The notes under the pieces were generated by a model. The model saw only the letters and a list, made by a program, of their open reading frames with translations. It searched no databases and was not told where the DNA came from. 64,000 nucleotides of DNA from Faecalibacterium sp. (GTDB taxonomy: Bacteria; Bacillota; Clostridia; Oscillospirales; Ruminococcaceae). The translations under genes were made by a program, and so were the position numbers. The stretch covers positions 124,001 through 188,000 of the forward strand of contig JAHHRL010000001.1 in the NCBI GenBank assembly GCA_020025825.1, in the 5' to 3' direction. This document shows, piece after piece, positions 25,461 through 32,987 of the stretch; the stretch's first letter is position 1, and the number at the start of each line of letters is the position of its first letter.

Positions 25461-25802
25461 ATGAATATCCAGATTTTTGGTACAAATAAAAGTTTTGACA
25501 CAAAAAAGGCACAACGCTGGTTTAAGGAGCGCGGCGTCAAGTTTCATTTTGTAGATATTAAGGAAAAGCCTATGAGCAAAGGCGAATTTGACAATGTGAA
25601 ACGTGCGGTGGGCGGCTACGATAATATGGTGGACCCGGAGGCAAAGGATAAGCAAACGCTGGCACTGTATCAATGTCTGATAGAGTATCAAAAAGAAGAA
25701 AAGCTTTTTGAAAACCAGCAGCTGCTGCGCTTGCCTATTGTACGAAACGGCAAGCAGGCAACCATCGGTTATGCCCCCGATGTATGGGAAAAGTGGGAAT
25801 AA
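25461..25802 (+). CDS. ArsC/Spx/YffB-fold protein with Ser in place of the redox Cys
   Basis: Thioredoxin-like small protein of 114 aa from the arsenate reductase / Spx / YffB family: IQIFGTNKSFDTKKAQRWF, RGVKFHFVDIKEKPMSKGEF, and a C-terminal RLPIVRNGKQATIGY with the conserved cis-Pro arginine loop. Relatives carry Cys in the first loop (K-C-x-D-T-K-K); here it is Ser11, so a thiol-based arsenate reductase activity is not expected. It might be regulatory, as in Spx-like proteins that contact RNA polymerase, but nothing in the sequence proves it. Start with AAAGGAG upstream. Confidence 0.85.
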   Translation: MNIQIFGTNKSFDTKKAQRWFKERGVKFHFVDIKEKPMSKGEFDNVKRAVGGYDNMVDPEAKDKQTLALYQCLIEYQKEEKLFENQQLLRLPIVRNGKQATIGYAPDVWEKWE

Positions 25803-25810
25803 GCACATAC

Positions 25811-25842
25811 CCCGGTACGGTTAAAACGTACCGGGATTTTTT
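25811..25842 (+). terminator. Intrinsic terminator
   Basis: CCCGGTACG/CGTACCGGG stem around GTTAAAA followed by a T-run. Confidence 0.92.
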
Positions 25843-25926
25843 GTAAATTACGGTAATAAAAGCATTTTTTGATGCAAGCTGAAAGATGTGCGGTGCTGTT
25901 TTCATAAAATTACCACAGGAAGTCGT

Positions 25927-25955
25927 TTGCGCAAGGCGGTTTGCTGTGTTATACT
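25927..25955 (+). promoter_or_regulatory. Promoter of the anchored protein gene
   Basis: TTGCGC, 17 bases, TATACT with the extended TGT; 53 bases before the start. Confidence 0.7.
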
Positions 25956-26007
25956 GTTAGCATGTAAATTCGGGCTTTATGTCCAGTACTACATAAGGAG
26001 AACAAAA

Positions 26008-26826
26008 ATGACAATTTCCAAAGAAGAACAGGCACGCAACCATCGCCGTCGCCGCCGACAGCTGTGGGGTGTCTTGATTTGTGTCCTTGTACTAATTGGC
26101 GCGGGCACTGTAATAAAAACAGTAAAGGACAGCGTGATTTCTCTGTTTGACCAGAGCGAGGAGTATGCTCGCTACGAAAAGCGTCTGGAAGGTATGGTTA
26201 TGTTTGACCCGCTGCCCTTTGACGGCGTAGCAAACATGAATGATACTACACTGCGCAGCGCTGCTGTGTGGGGCACCGTATACGATATTCTGGATACCGA
26301 GTACGGTTTGTCGGTTTATACCCGTGATGCGGAAACCGACATGGCTATGCTGCCCGCCGTAGAAGTAGATGCATATCTGGCACGTTTGCTGGGACCTTCC
26401 TTTAAGCTGGAACATCACAGCTTTGAAATCGAAGGCGATATGAGGATGGAGTTCGACGATGTACGTCAGTGCTACCTGATTCCTGTTACCAGTATGGCCG
26501 GCTCTTACACACCCAAGGTTGTAGACATCTTTAAGCGTGCAGGTCAGCTGTACGTAACAGTTGGCTACTTGGCACCTGCTGAAGAAGCGGACCTGACGGT
26601 AACTGTCAGCACAGAGCCTGTAAAGTATATGGATTATATCTTTAGCAGCACCAACGGTAATTGGTATTTGACCGGCTTGCAGGTAAGCGACCGTAAGGCA
26701 GAGGTACAGCCCACCGCAACACCTACGACACAGCCGATGAAGGACGAAGATTTGGACCAGGCTATCATTGCCGGTGTTACCGGTGAGGAAGCCACCGCAA
26801 CCCCTGCCACTACTCCGGCAGCATAA
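26008..26826 (+). CDS. Unknown membrane-anchored extracytoplasmic protein
   Basis: I do not recognise a family. The 272-aa product has a very basic start (RNHRRRRRQ), one hydrophobic helix at ~16-38 (LWGVLICVLVLIGAGTVI), then a mixed alpha/beta external part with a PVTSMAGSYTPKVVDI segment resembling a small beta-rich domain and a Pro/Thr-rich disordered tail (PTATPTTQP, TATPATTPAA). Topology suggests an N-in signal anchor. Similar two-part proteins (HxRRRR anchor plus FDPLPF and AAVWGTVY) occur as hypothetical proteins in gut Clostridia, but that is recollection, not a search. Start follows AAGGAG. Monocistronic. Confidence 0.8.
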   Translation: MTISKEEQARNHRRRRRQLWGVLICVLVLIGAGTVIKTVKDSVISLFDQSEEYARYEKRLEGMVMFDPLPFDGVANMNDTTLRSAAVWGTVYDILDTEYGLSVYTRDAETDMAMLPAVEVDAYLARLLGPSFKLEHHSFEIEGDMRMEFDDVRQCYLIPVTSMAGSYTPKVVDIFKRAGQLYVTVGYLAPAEEADLTVTVSTEPVKYMDYIFSSTNGNWYLTGLQVSDRKAEVQPTATPTTQPMKDEDLDQAIIAGVTGEEATATPATTPAA

Positions 26827-26880
26827 TAAAGCAGTGCTGATATAAGGGCATTACGGGTGCTTCCCTGAAAAGTTAAAACA

Positions 26881-26921
26881 AAAAAGACGGCATGAAGCGT
26901 TACAGCTTCATGCCGCCTTTT
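26881..26921. terminator. Bidirectional terminator
   Basis: CGGCATGAAGC/GCTTCATGCCG stem with GTTACA loop between convergent genes. Confidence 0.9.
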
Positions 26922-26954
26922 GTTTACCCGTAAAATAGGATTATGACGGATTCC

Positions 26955-27188
26955 TTACTTTACCAGCTCGACGGTGTACTCGAACTTGTAGGTGTTCTGC
27001 AGCTCCTTCACAGCGGGTTCGCAGTCCTCGATAAAGGTGGGCTCGTAGATAGAGCCGCCGTTGTGTGCCTTTTTGTAGTCCTCTACGATTTGCTGCAGCT
27101 TTTCCCAGCCTTCAGCTTCCATTTCAGCGCTGACGCTTTCGGGGAAAGAAATAATAAACTCACGGTGTTTAGGAATACGTGCTTTCAT
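26955..27188 (-). CDS. Unknown 77-residue protein at the end of the metG-tatD operon
   Basis: Small, acidic, with no transmembrane segment or recognisable motif (MKARIPKHREFIIS, then SVSAEMEAEGWEKLQQIVEDY). The central part predicts a long helix, flanked by beta-like ends (FIIS, FEYTVEL). It starts 15 bases after tatD with an AAGGAGGAA site and is followed by a terminator, so it is expressed with metG and tatD. Regular codon usage and good ribosome binding site argue it is real; function unknown. Confidence 0.75.
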   Translation of the reverse strand: MKARIPKHREFIISFPESVSAEMEAEGWEKLQQIVEDYKKAHNGGSIYEPTFIEDCEPAVKELQNTYKFEYTVELVK

Positions 27189-27202
27189 AAATAAGTTCCT
27201 CC

Positions 27203-28018
27203 TTAAGGAATGCGGAACACCCGGCGGGCATTCTCGTCGGTGATTTTACATATAGCTTCGGGTGTAACACCCTTTCGCTCGGCAATAACTTCGCTTACAC
27301 GTGTAAGCATGGAAGAGTCGCACCGCTGACCTCGGTAGATGTCCGGTGTCATAAAGGGGCAATCTGTTTCCAGCAGGATTTGCTCCATGGGGACGGCGTC
27401 GATGGATTTCAGCGCACGTTTTGCGCCTTTCCATGTGCAGGCACCGCCAAAGGCTATATACATCCCTTGCTCGCACAGCCAAGCAGCGTCGTCTGCGCTG
27501 CCGGAGTAGCAGTGCACAATACCCTTAGGCTTGTACTTTTTCAGCAAGGCATACACATCGGCGTGTGCCTGACGGTCGTGTACAATTACGGGCTTATCCA
27601 ACTCCATTGCAAGGCGGATATGTGCCTCAAACATGGCCAGCTGGGCATCTTGCGGAACAGGCCAGTGGTAATCCAGACCACATTCTCCCACAGCAACAAC
27701 CCGTTCGTCTTCAAAATAAGGGCGCAGGTCACGCAATTCTGCGGCCCAGTCGCCGCCGTAAACGGTAACCGTGGGAGCCAGCATTTCATCGGGGCAGCTG
27801 CCTTTGGGCAGCAGGCTTTCGGGGTGGATACCTACAGCAGCCCAGATGTAAGGGTATTTGTGTGCCAGTTCAACACAGGCGGCAGCGTCTGCGCTGCTTG
27901 TGGACTGCTCACAAATACCCACAATTCCCTTAGAGGGAAGCGCAGCTAAAAGTTGGTCACGGTCTTCGTTAAAGGCATCAGAGGCGTAGTGGGCGTGCGT
28001 ATCAAAAATCGGTCCCAT
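27203..28018 (-). CDS. tatD: TatD-family metal-dependent deoxyribonuclease
   Basis: TIM-barrel hydrolase, 271 aa. Metal ligands are evident: FDTHAHY (His8, His10), VGECGLDYHW, VHDRQAH, HCYSGSADD and LETDCPFMTP. TatD enzymes act as 3'-5' exonucleases or AP-site nucleases in DNA repair and cell-death processes; they often sit beside metG, as here, where the start lies three bases after the metG stop. This arrangement is widespread in Firmicutes. Confidence 0.95.
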   Translation of the reverse strand: MGPIFDTHAHYASDAFNEDRDQLLAALPSKGIVGICEQSTSSADAAACVELAHKYPYIWAAVGIHPESLLPKGSCPDEMLAPTVTVYGGDWAAELRDLRPYFEDERVVAVGECGLDYHWPVPQDAQLAMFEAHIRLAMELDKPVIVHDRQAHADVYALLKKYKPKGIVHCYSGSADDAAWLCEQGMYIAFGGACTWKGAKRALKSIDAVPMEQILLETDCPFMTPDIYRGQRCDSSMLTRVSEVIAERKGVTPEAICKITDENARRVFRIP

Positions 28019-28021
28019 AGA

Positions 28022-29998
28022 TTAGTGAATGCGGCTGCCGGCAGCAACCTCGTTGGGGAAGAAGGGAACAGCACAACCGCCGTCTGCGGTGTCAGCGGCA
28101 AAAATCATGCCTTCGCTTACATACTTGCCCTTCATCATGGGACGAGGAGCCAGGTTTGCAACAATACCAATCTTTTTGCCAATCAAATCTTCCGGTTTAT
28201 ACCACTTAGCAATGCCGGACAGAATGCAGCGCTCACGCTCGCCGTCGAAAACGGTCAGGTGCAGCAGCTTCTTGCTTTCCTTCATAGCCTCGCAGTTGCG
28301 TACTTCGGCAACCAGCAGCTCTACCTTGCAGAAGTCATCAAAAGTGATTTCGGGCTCGTGCTCGATGGGAGCAGCGGAAACAGCCGGTGCAGATGCAGCC
28401 TCGGCAGCCTTAGCAGCAGCTTCTGCCGCAGCCTTACGGCGTGCGTCTTCTGCTTCCAGGTAAGCGATTTCCTTAGCAACATCAATACGGGGGAACAAAG
28501 CCTCACCCTTGTGTACGGTGTACTGTGCAGGAGCGTTTTGCAGGTTGCTGTAGTTCAGTGCGTCAGCGTCCAGACCCAGCTGCTCGGCCATCTTGGGAGC
28601 GGTGTTGGGCAGGTAAGCCTGCATCAGCACAGTGACAGCGTGCAGCACATGGCACAGGTTGTACATAACAGCTTCCAGACGGGGCTTGTTCTCCTCGCTC
28701 TTAGCCAGCACCCAAGGTGCAGTTTCGTCGATATACTTATTAGCACGCTGGATAACCTCGAAAATGGCAATCAGTGCCTGAGGTACGTCCAAAGCCTCCA
28801 TAGCGGCATCAACCTTGCCGGGCATTGCTGCCAGCATTTCGTTCAGGTTGTCGTCCAGTGCGTCAGCCTGACCGTTTGCCGTAACGGTGCCGCCAAAGTA
28901 CTTTTCGCACATAGCGACGGTGCGGCTCAGCAGGTTGCCCATATCGTTTGCCAAGTCGGTGTTGATACGGTTAATCAGAGCCTCGTTGGTAAAGGTACCG
29001 TCGTTGCCGAAGGGAACCTCACGCAGCAGGAAGTAACGCACAGCGTCTACGCCGTAACGGTCGCACAGCTTAACGGGGTCGATAACATTGCCCTTGGACT
29101 TGGACATCTTACCGCCGCTCAGCAGCAGCCAGCCGTGGCCGAATACCTTGTTGGGCAGGGGCAGGTCCAGAGCCATCAGCATAGCGGGCCAGATGATGGT
29201 GTGGAAACGCAGGATTTCCTTACCAACCATGTGGACGTTTGCCGGCCAGTACTTGTCGTAGTCGTTGTAAGCGTCGTTGCCATAGCCCAAAGCGGTGATA
29301 TAGTTGCTGAGGGCGTCAATCCAAACATAGATGGTATGCTTGGGGTCAAAGGGAACCTGAATGCCCCAAGAAACAGAAGTACGAGAAACACAAGTGTCCT
29401 GCAGACCCTGCTTGATGAAAGCAATCATCTCATTGCGGCGGGTAGCGGGCTGGATAAAATCGGGGTGGTCCTCGTACCACTGCAAGATACGGTCAGCGTA
29501 CTTGCTGGTGCGGAAGAAGTATGCTTCCTCCTCAGCTTCGTAAACAGGGCCGCCGCAGTCGGGGCACTTGCCGTCTACCAGCTGTGCTTCGGTCCAGAAG
29601 CTTTCGCAGGGCTTGCAGTACATACCCTTATAGGTGCTCTTGTAGATATCGCCCTGCTCGTACAGCTGGGTGAAAATCTTCTGCACAGCCTGAACGTGGT
29701 ACTCGTCGGTGGTGCGGATAAAGCGGTCGTAGCTAACGTCCATCTTCTTCCACAGTTCTTTTACGCCGGCAACAATTTCGTCCACGTACTCCTTGGGAGT
29801 TACGCCCTTGTCGGCTGCCTTGTCCTGAATTTTCTGGCCGTGTTCGTCAGTGCCGGTCAGGAACATTACATCGTAACCCTGCATTCGCTTGTAGCGAGCA
29901 AGAGCATCGCAGGCTACAGTAGTGTAGCTGTGTCCGATGTGCAGCTTATCACTGGGATAGTAGATAGGGGTTGTGATGTAGAACTTTTTGTTTTCCAT
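28022..29998 (-). CDS. metG: Methionine--tRNA ligase
   Basis: Class I synthetase charging initiator and elongator tRNA-Met. HIGH motif in TTPIYYPSDKLHIGHSY (residues ~8-24), a four-cysteine zinc knuckle (CKPC and CPDC, residues ~127-148), KMSKSKGN near residue 300, and a C-terminal EMAP/Trbp111-type tRNA-binding OB fold (DFCKVELLVAEVRNCE). The linker between is Ala/Glu-rich. About 658 aa. The ATG at 29998 has AAGGAAAG upstream. First gene of the metG-tatD-77 aa operon; no T-box leader seen. Confidence 0.97.
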   Translation of the reverse strand: MENKKFYITTPIYYPSDKLHIGHSYTTVACDALARYKRMQGYDVMFLTGTDEHGQKIQDKAADKGVTPKEYVDEIVAGVKELWKKMDVSYDRFIRTTDEYHVQAVQKIFTQLYEQGDIYKSTYKGMYCKPCESFWTEAQLVDGKCPDCGGPVYEAEEEAYFFRTSKYADRILQWYEDHPDFIQPATRRNEMIAFIKQGLQDTCVSRTSVSWGIQVPFDPKHTIYVWIDALSNYITALGYGNDAYNDYDKYWPANVHMVGKEILRFHTIIWPAMLMALDLPLPNKVFGHGWLLLSGGKMSKSKGNVIDPVKLCDRYGVDAVRYFLLREVPFGNDGTFTNEALINRINTDLANDMGNLLSRTVAMCEKYFGGTVTANGQADALDDNLNEMLAAMPGKVDAAMEALDVPQALIAIFEVIQRANKYIDETAPWVLAKSEENKPRLEAVMYNLCHVLHAVTVLMQAYLPNTAPKMAEQLGLDADALNYSNLQNAPAQYTVHKGEALFPRIDVAKEIAYLEAEDARRKAAAEAAAKAAEAASAPAVSAAPIEHEPEITFDDFCKVELLVAEVRNCEAMKESKKLLHLTVFDGERERCILSGIAKWYKPEDLIGKKIGIVANLAPRPMMKGKYVSEGMIFAADTADGGCAVPFFPNEVAAGSRIH

Positions 29999-30087
29999 GG
30001 CTATCTTTCCTTTCAAAGCGGCGCCGCGAATGGAACGGCTGCCTGAAATATGCCAGCCTGCCCGGAGGCAGACTTGTACAAATACAT

Positions 30088-30116
30088 ATTATACCCTGTA
30101 CCGCCCAAATTCGCAA
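30088..30116 (-). promoter_or_regulatory. Promoter of the metG operon
   Basis: Minus strand TTGCGA, 17 bases, TATAAT, about 90 bases before the metG start. Confidence 0.75.
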
Positions 30117-30126
30117 GGTAAGGGGC

Positions 30127-30162
30127 AAAAAATCCCCACACCTGCCTGTGCCGGTGTGGGGA
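30127..30162 (-). terminator. Terminator of the sigma/anti-sigma operon
   Basis: TCCCCACACC/GGTGTGGGGA stem with the T-run on the minus strand, lying between the anti-sigma gene and the metG promoter. Confidence 0.85.
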
Positions 30163-30280
30163 AAAATTGCAAAATATAAGAACTTGTAATCTTCAAATGG
30201 GAAAACAGCTTTTGCAAACAATGGTTCCGCTTTTTGCGATGGTGTTTGTTATCGGTGTGCGATACAGAAACCAGATAAGA

Positions 30281-31270
30281 TTATACACCTAAAATATCCC
30301 GCAATAACTGGAGATTATACAAGTCGGCTCCGTAGCCTTTAATGCTGTTATGCACCAATAAATTTGTATGGTTAGCTGTATTATAGGATGCTGCCAAATC
30401 GGCAAGGGTGCTGTTTGCGTCCTTCAAAGTAAGAGTATCGGAATATCCACTGGGGTCATCCCAAGATACTACGCCCAGATTATCTACCAGCGCCAGCAAA
30501 ATATAGGCATTACCCTCTACCATAAAGCGGCGGTTTGCTTCGATAGATTTTGTAAAATGAATGGTTAAGCCGTAGGGTTCCTGTGCGGTTTGCAGTTCCA
30601 GCGTATGGGGGGGATCCAAATCCATATTGGAAATCAAATTATTCACAGCAGGAGCACTGCCAACATAAGGCGTTTTCAGGCTAAACAGACGACCGGTGTG
30701 GTAATCAATAAGCAGGCCGTCCTGCCAGACTGTACGGCCGAAGATTTCCACCCGCTGGATACCATCCAGAAGTAAGTGCATAGAAGCCGAGCCGTTATTG
30801 TGGAAGGGAGAAACCAAAACTTCCCGTGCAGTAATGCGGAGGACACCATCACGGGTTTCGGTTTTCAAGCCCCGCAGCGCAGAGCCGGAGTTTATTTCGT
30901 CCAGAGTGAGAAGCAGCTCAGTATTGTCCTCGGAAAGAGCAGCATTGATGGCAACAGAGCTGCCATCGCAGGGAGAGCCAATCCAGAACAGCTTGGTGCA
31001 AACACCTGCCAGTACAAGTACTACAGCCAGCGCTACAGCCAGAATAATCGTCTTTCCGTTTCGTTTCCGTACTGTTTTCAGGTAGTCTACTTCCTTTTCT
31101 TGGGTGGCGGGTATGGCTTCACCGCTAATCATGGCTTCATATCTGCGCTTGCAGTCCGCACAGTTTTCCAAATGTTCTTTCACAGCGTTGGTCGTTTCGG
31201 CTTCGGTTAAAGCGTCTACGTAAGAGGGGAGCAAGTCCCTTATAACGGCACAGGGCAAGTTATATTTCAT
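30281..31270 (-). CDS. Zinc-finger anti-sigma factor, membrane anchored
   Basis: Residues 1-45 carry the ZAS-type zinc motif (EHLENCADCKRRYEAM, H-x3-C-x2-C), which clamps the partner sigma factor. A transmembrane helix follows at ~73-95 (TIILAVALAVVLVLAGVC). The remaining ~230 residues are an extracytoplasmic domain without a family I recognise, probably the sensor. 329 aa. The start overlaps the end of the sigma gene by 11 bases, the usual order for a coupled ECF sigma/anti-sigma pair. Confidence 0.88.
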   Translation of the reverse strand: MKYNLPCAVIRDLLPSYVDALTEAETTNAVKEHLENCADCKRRYEAMISGEAIPATQEKEVDYLKTVRKRNGKTIILAVALAVVLVLAGVCTKLFWIGSPCDGSSVAINAALSEDNTELLLTLDEINSGSALRGLKTETRDGVLRITAREVLVSPFHNNGSASMHLLLDGIQRVEIFGRTVWQDGLLIDYHTGRLFSLKTPYVGSAPAVNNLISNMDLDPPHTLELQTAQEPYGLTIHFTKSIEANRRFMVEGNAYILLALVDNLGVVSWDDPSGYSDTLTLKDANSTLADLAASYNTANHTNLLVHNSIKGYGADLYNLQLLRDILGV

Positions 31271-31745
31271 GGTTCAATCCTCCTTTGAGTTGTTCCTTGC
31301 TTCGGTAAAAAGTAACTCTGGCCCAGTTTTCGGTCTTTCCCAGCACATTGCCGATTTCTCGGAAACTAAGGCTGCCGAAGATGCGGAGGTATACTACTTC
31401 ACGGGCAGGCTCGGGTAAATGATGAATTTGTTTCAGTAATTCCAAATGTCCCTCATGGGATATAGTTTCTTCCTCTGCCGAAGAAACTGTAAGGTCGGAG
31501 CCGGGTTCGTGGTCGGGAACTTCCCGTTTGTTTTTTTGTAGGTGCTGATACCACAAATGCTTGGCAATCTGACACAGCCAGACGGAAATTTTGCAGGAGC
31601 CGTCAAAATGATTGATGGAGCGTACCGCCTGATAAAAGGTTTCCTGCGTTAACTCCTCGGCTAACGCTTCGTTATGGCACTGACACAGCAAAAATTTATA
31701 CACGGTTTTAGCGTGGTCCCGATAAATCTGTTCCATATTCTCCAC
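31260..31745 (-). CDS. ECF-type RNA polymerase sigma factor
   Basis: 161 aa with the two domains of extracytoplasmic function sigma factors: region 2 (MEQIYRDHAKTVYKFLL, then AEELTQETFYQAVRSI and VWLCQIAKHLWYQHLQ) for core binding and -10 recognition, and region 4 (LPEPAREVVYLRIFGSLSFREIGNVLGKTENWARVTFYR) for the -35. GTG start at 31745 is preferred because AGGAGGG lies seven bases before it; the ATG three codons later is too far away. Likely controlled by the overlapping anti-sigma gene and autoregulated. Signal unknown; envelope stress is the usual theme. Confidence 0.93.
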   Translation of the reverse strand: MENMEQIYRDHAKTVYKFLLCQCHNEALAEELTQETFYQAVRSINHFDGSCKISVWLCQIAKHLWYQHLQKNKREVPDHEPGSDLTVSSAEEETISHEGHLELLKQIHHLPEPAREVVYLRIFGSLSFREIGNVLGKTENWARVTFYRSKEQLKGGLNHEI

Positions 31746-31769
31746 GGGATTTCCCTCCTTTCACTTTAT

Positions 31770-31797
31770 ATATCCGGCAAAGGGCAGATTCGTTACA
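31770..31797 (-). promoter_or_regulatory. Possible autoregulated ECF promoter
   Basis: Minus strand TGTAAC, 16 bases, GGATAT just before the sigma gene. The AAC-type -35 is characteristic of ECF sigma promoters; no sigma-A pair fits here. Inference only. Confidence 0.4.
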
Positions 31798-31957
31798 GGA
31801 AAATAAAACTTTTTTGAAAAATTTAATGAAAGTTTGGCCCCAATGCTTTCACTGTATCATAAAATTCTTGTTTTGCCCATGAGCCTGGCGGGGAGTTTTT
31901 TGCTAATCAGAAAAAAGGTAGTTTGCTAATGCGAAAAGCTGCTGCCCCTAAAAAGCA

Positions 31958-31995
31958 AAAAGCAGCACTAGAGAGTATTACCCAGTGCTGCTTTT
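31958..31995. terminator. Hairpin with A- and T-flanks in the gene-free region
   Basis: AAAAGCAGCACT (31958-31969) pairs with AGTGCTGCTTTT (31984-31995) around a 14-base loop. It could terminate transcription in either direction and isolates the sigma gene from the RNA locus upstream. Confidence 0.7.
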
Positions 31996-32051
31996 ATATG
32001 AAGATGTCGCACAATCTACAACATATCTTTGTGTCTATAGCTTAGAAAAAC

Positions 32052-32700
32052 AACAAAAAAGCAACCTCCAAGTCGTCACTTGGAGGTTGCTCTAATTACT
32101 TCTTTGGAGTCATAGCCTCATACCCTCAGTCATCTATTTTTCGGAGTGATTTCTATATTTCATAGGCTCCACAACCTTTTAGATTTTCAGTGGGACAAAG
32201 GATGCTCTAATTAACTAGCTCATGGGAGTTAAACCTCTTACGATACGGTTTCATGCGGACTATTTTCCATTTTCATGGGCCTCACGTCCTTATTATGTAG
32301 CATGCTAGCCGATGTAATGTCAGGCTTTGGCTTTCGCCCCGATTAACTAGTACATTGGTCTACTCCTTTTTCAGATGGTAGAAATCGGACGAGTGCAAAA
32401 TCTTCTTATCATGAAAACCACTCTCCTTTATCATCTGATATTTTTAGCTTTTCATTCTCAGACAGGCTATCAGGGAAATCCGTCCAACCCGCCGTATTAC
32501 AATAAGCTTAGCACTTGTTTTATTAGCGATTGGGTTGATACCCATTGAATTTCAGTGGCTTTTGTAAGTTTCAGCGAGCCCCGACAGCCTGTCCAAACTG
32601 TGCGGGTTCTATATTAGCCATCGGTCCTACGCTCCTTTCATGCGACCTTTTGGTCTTTCTGGCTGGTTCAGCCGTCCATCTGTTTTAGATGTTTTCTTTT
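32052..32700 (-). ncRNA. Candidate ~650-nt ornate structured noncoding RNA
   Basis: A promoter at 32707-32735 and a strong terminator at 32055-32090, both on the minus strand, bracket ~650 bases with no coding frame. The RNA folds into many short helices: CATCT/AGATG (32677-32691), GGCTG/CAGCC (32661-32673), GACC/GGTC (32644-32655), long-range GACAGGCT/AGCCTGTC (32586-32594 with 32460-32468), TCAGATG/CATCTGA (32371-32377 with 32432-32438) enclosing GAGTG/CACTC, GGC-GAAA-GCC (32329-32338), CCAT-GAAA-ATGG (32267-32278), AAACC/GGTTT and GGAG/CTCC. Two GNRA loops and repeated ATGAAA loops suggest tertiary contacts. Size and style recall OLE, GOLLD or ROOL RNAs; I cannot assign the family. It is not RNase P, tmRNA or a group II intron as far as I can see. 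Confidence 0.7.
32055..32090 (-). terminator. Terminator of the structured RNA
   Basis: Thirteen-base-pair stem GCAACCTCCAAGT/ACTTGGAGGTTGC with CGTC loop (CGAC-type on the RNA strand), followed on the minus strand by TTTTTT. Confidence 0.9.
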
Positions 32701-32706
32701 GTTGGC

Positions 32707-32735
32707 ATTATAATACCATACCCCCAGTGGCAAAT
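32707..32735 (-). promoter_or_regulatory. Promoter of the structured RNA
   Basis: Minus strand TATAAT (32712 to 32707) with TTTGCC or TTGCCA 15-16 bases upstream. The -10 is perfect and the -35 moderate. Confidence 0.6.
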
Positions 32736-32801
32736 CTATTCGCAGAATAAACGGAGATATCTAACGTATTTATGCACTTTTACGGTTTGTTTCCGGCTCT
32801 A

Positions 32802-32830
32802 TTGAAACGGCATTTCAGCTGTGTTATACT
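32802..32830 (+). promoter_or_regulatory. Orphan promoter running directly into a terminator
   Basis: TTGAAA, 17 bases, TATACT on the plus strand. Transcription would begin inside the hairpin at 32831, so no gene is served as drawn. Confidence 0.5.
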
Positions 32831-32871
32831 AAAAAAGGTGAGTTGCCTTAAAAGGGCAGCTCACCTTTTTT
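32831..32871. terminator. Bidirectional hairpin with A6 and T6 flanks
   Basis: GGTGAGTTGCC and GGCAGCTCACC pair (one T-G) around TTAAAAG. Confidence 0.8.
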
Positions 32872-32913
32872 ATGTTGATTTTGAGAAAGCCGAGTATCCT
32901 ATCACAGCCAGAT

Positions 32914-32952
32914 AAAAGCCCCGCCCTGTTTTCCACAAGGCGGGGCTTTTTT
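32914..32952 (-). terminator. Terminator of argS
   Basis: AAGCCCCGCC/GGCGGGGCTT stem; T-run also on the minus strand, 36 bases after the argS stop. Confidence 0.88.
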
Positions 32953-32987
32953 GTTGAAAGAAAAATGGGAGCCTGTTTATTTTAGGC

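Noticed and set aside
27953..30046. 697-codon open frame antisense to metG
   Set aside because: Mirror of the coding frame caused by GC-rich third positions; no ribosome binding site and no recognisable motif, while metG is certain on the other strand.
32052..32700. RNase P RNA, tmRNA or group II intron
   Set aside because: Conserved cores (RNase P P4 sequence, tmRNA tRNA-like ends with tag ORF, group II domain V) were not found.
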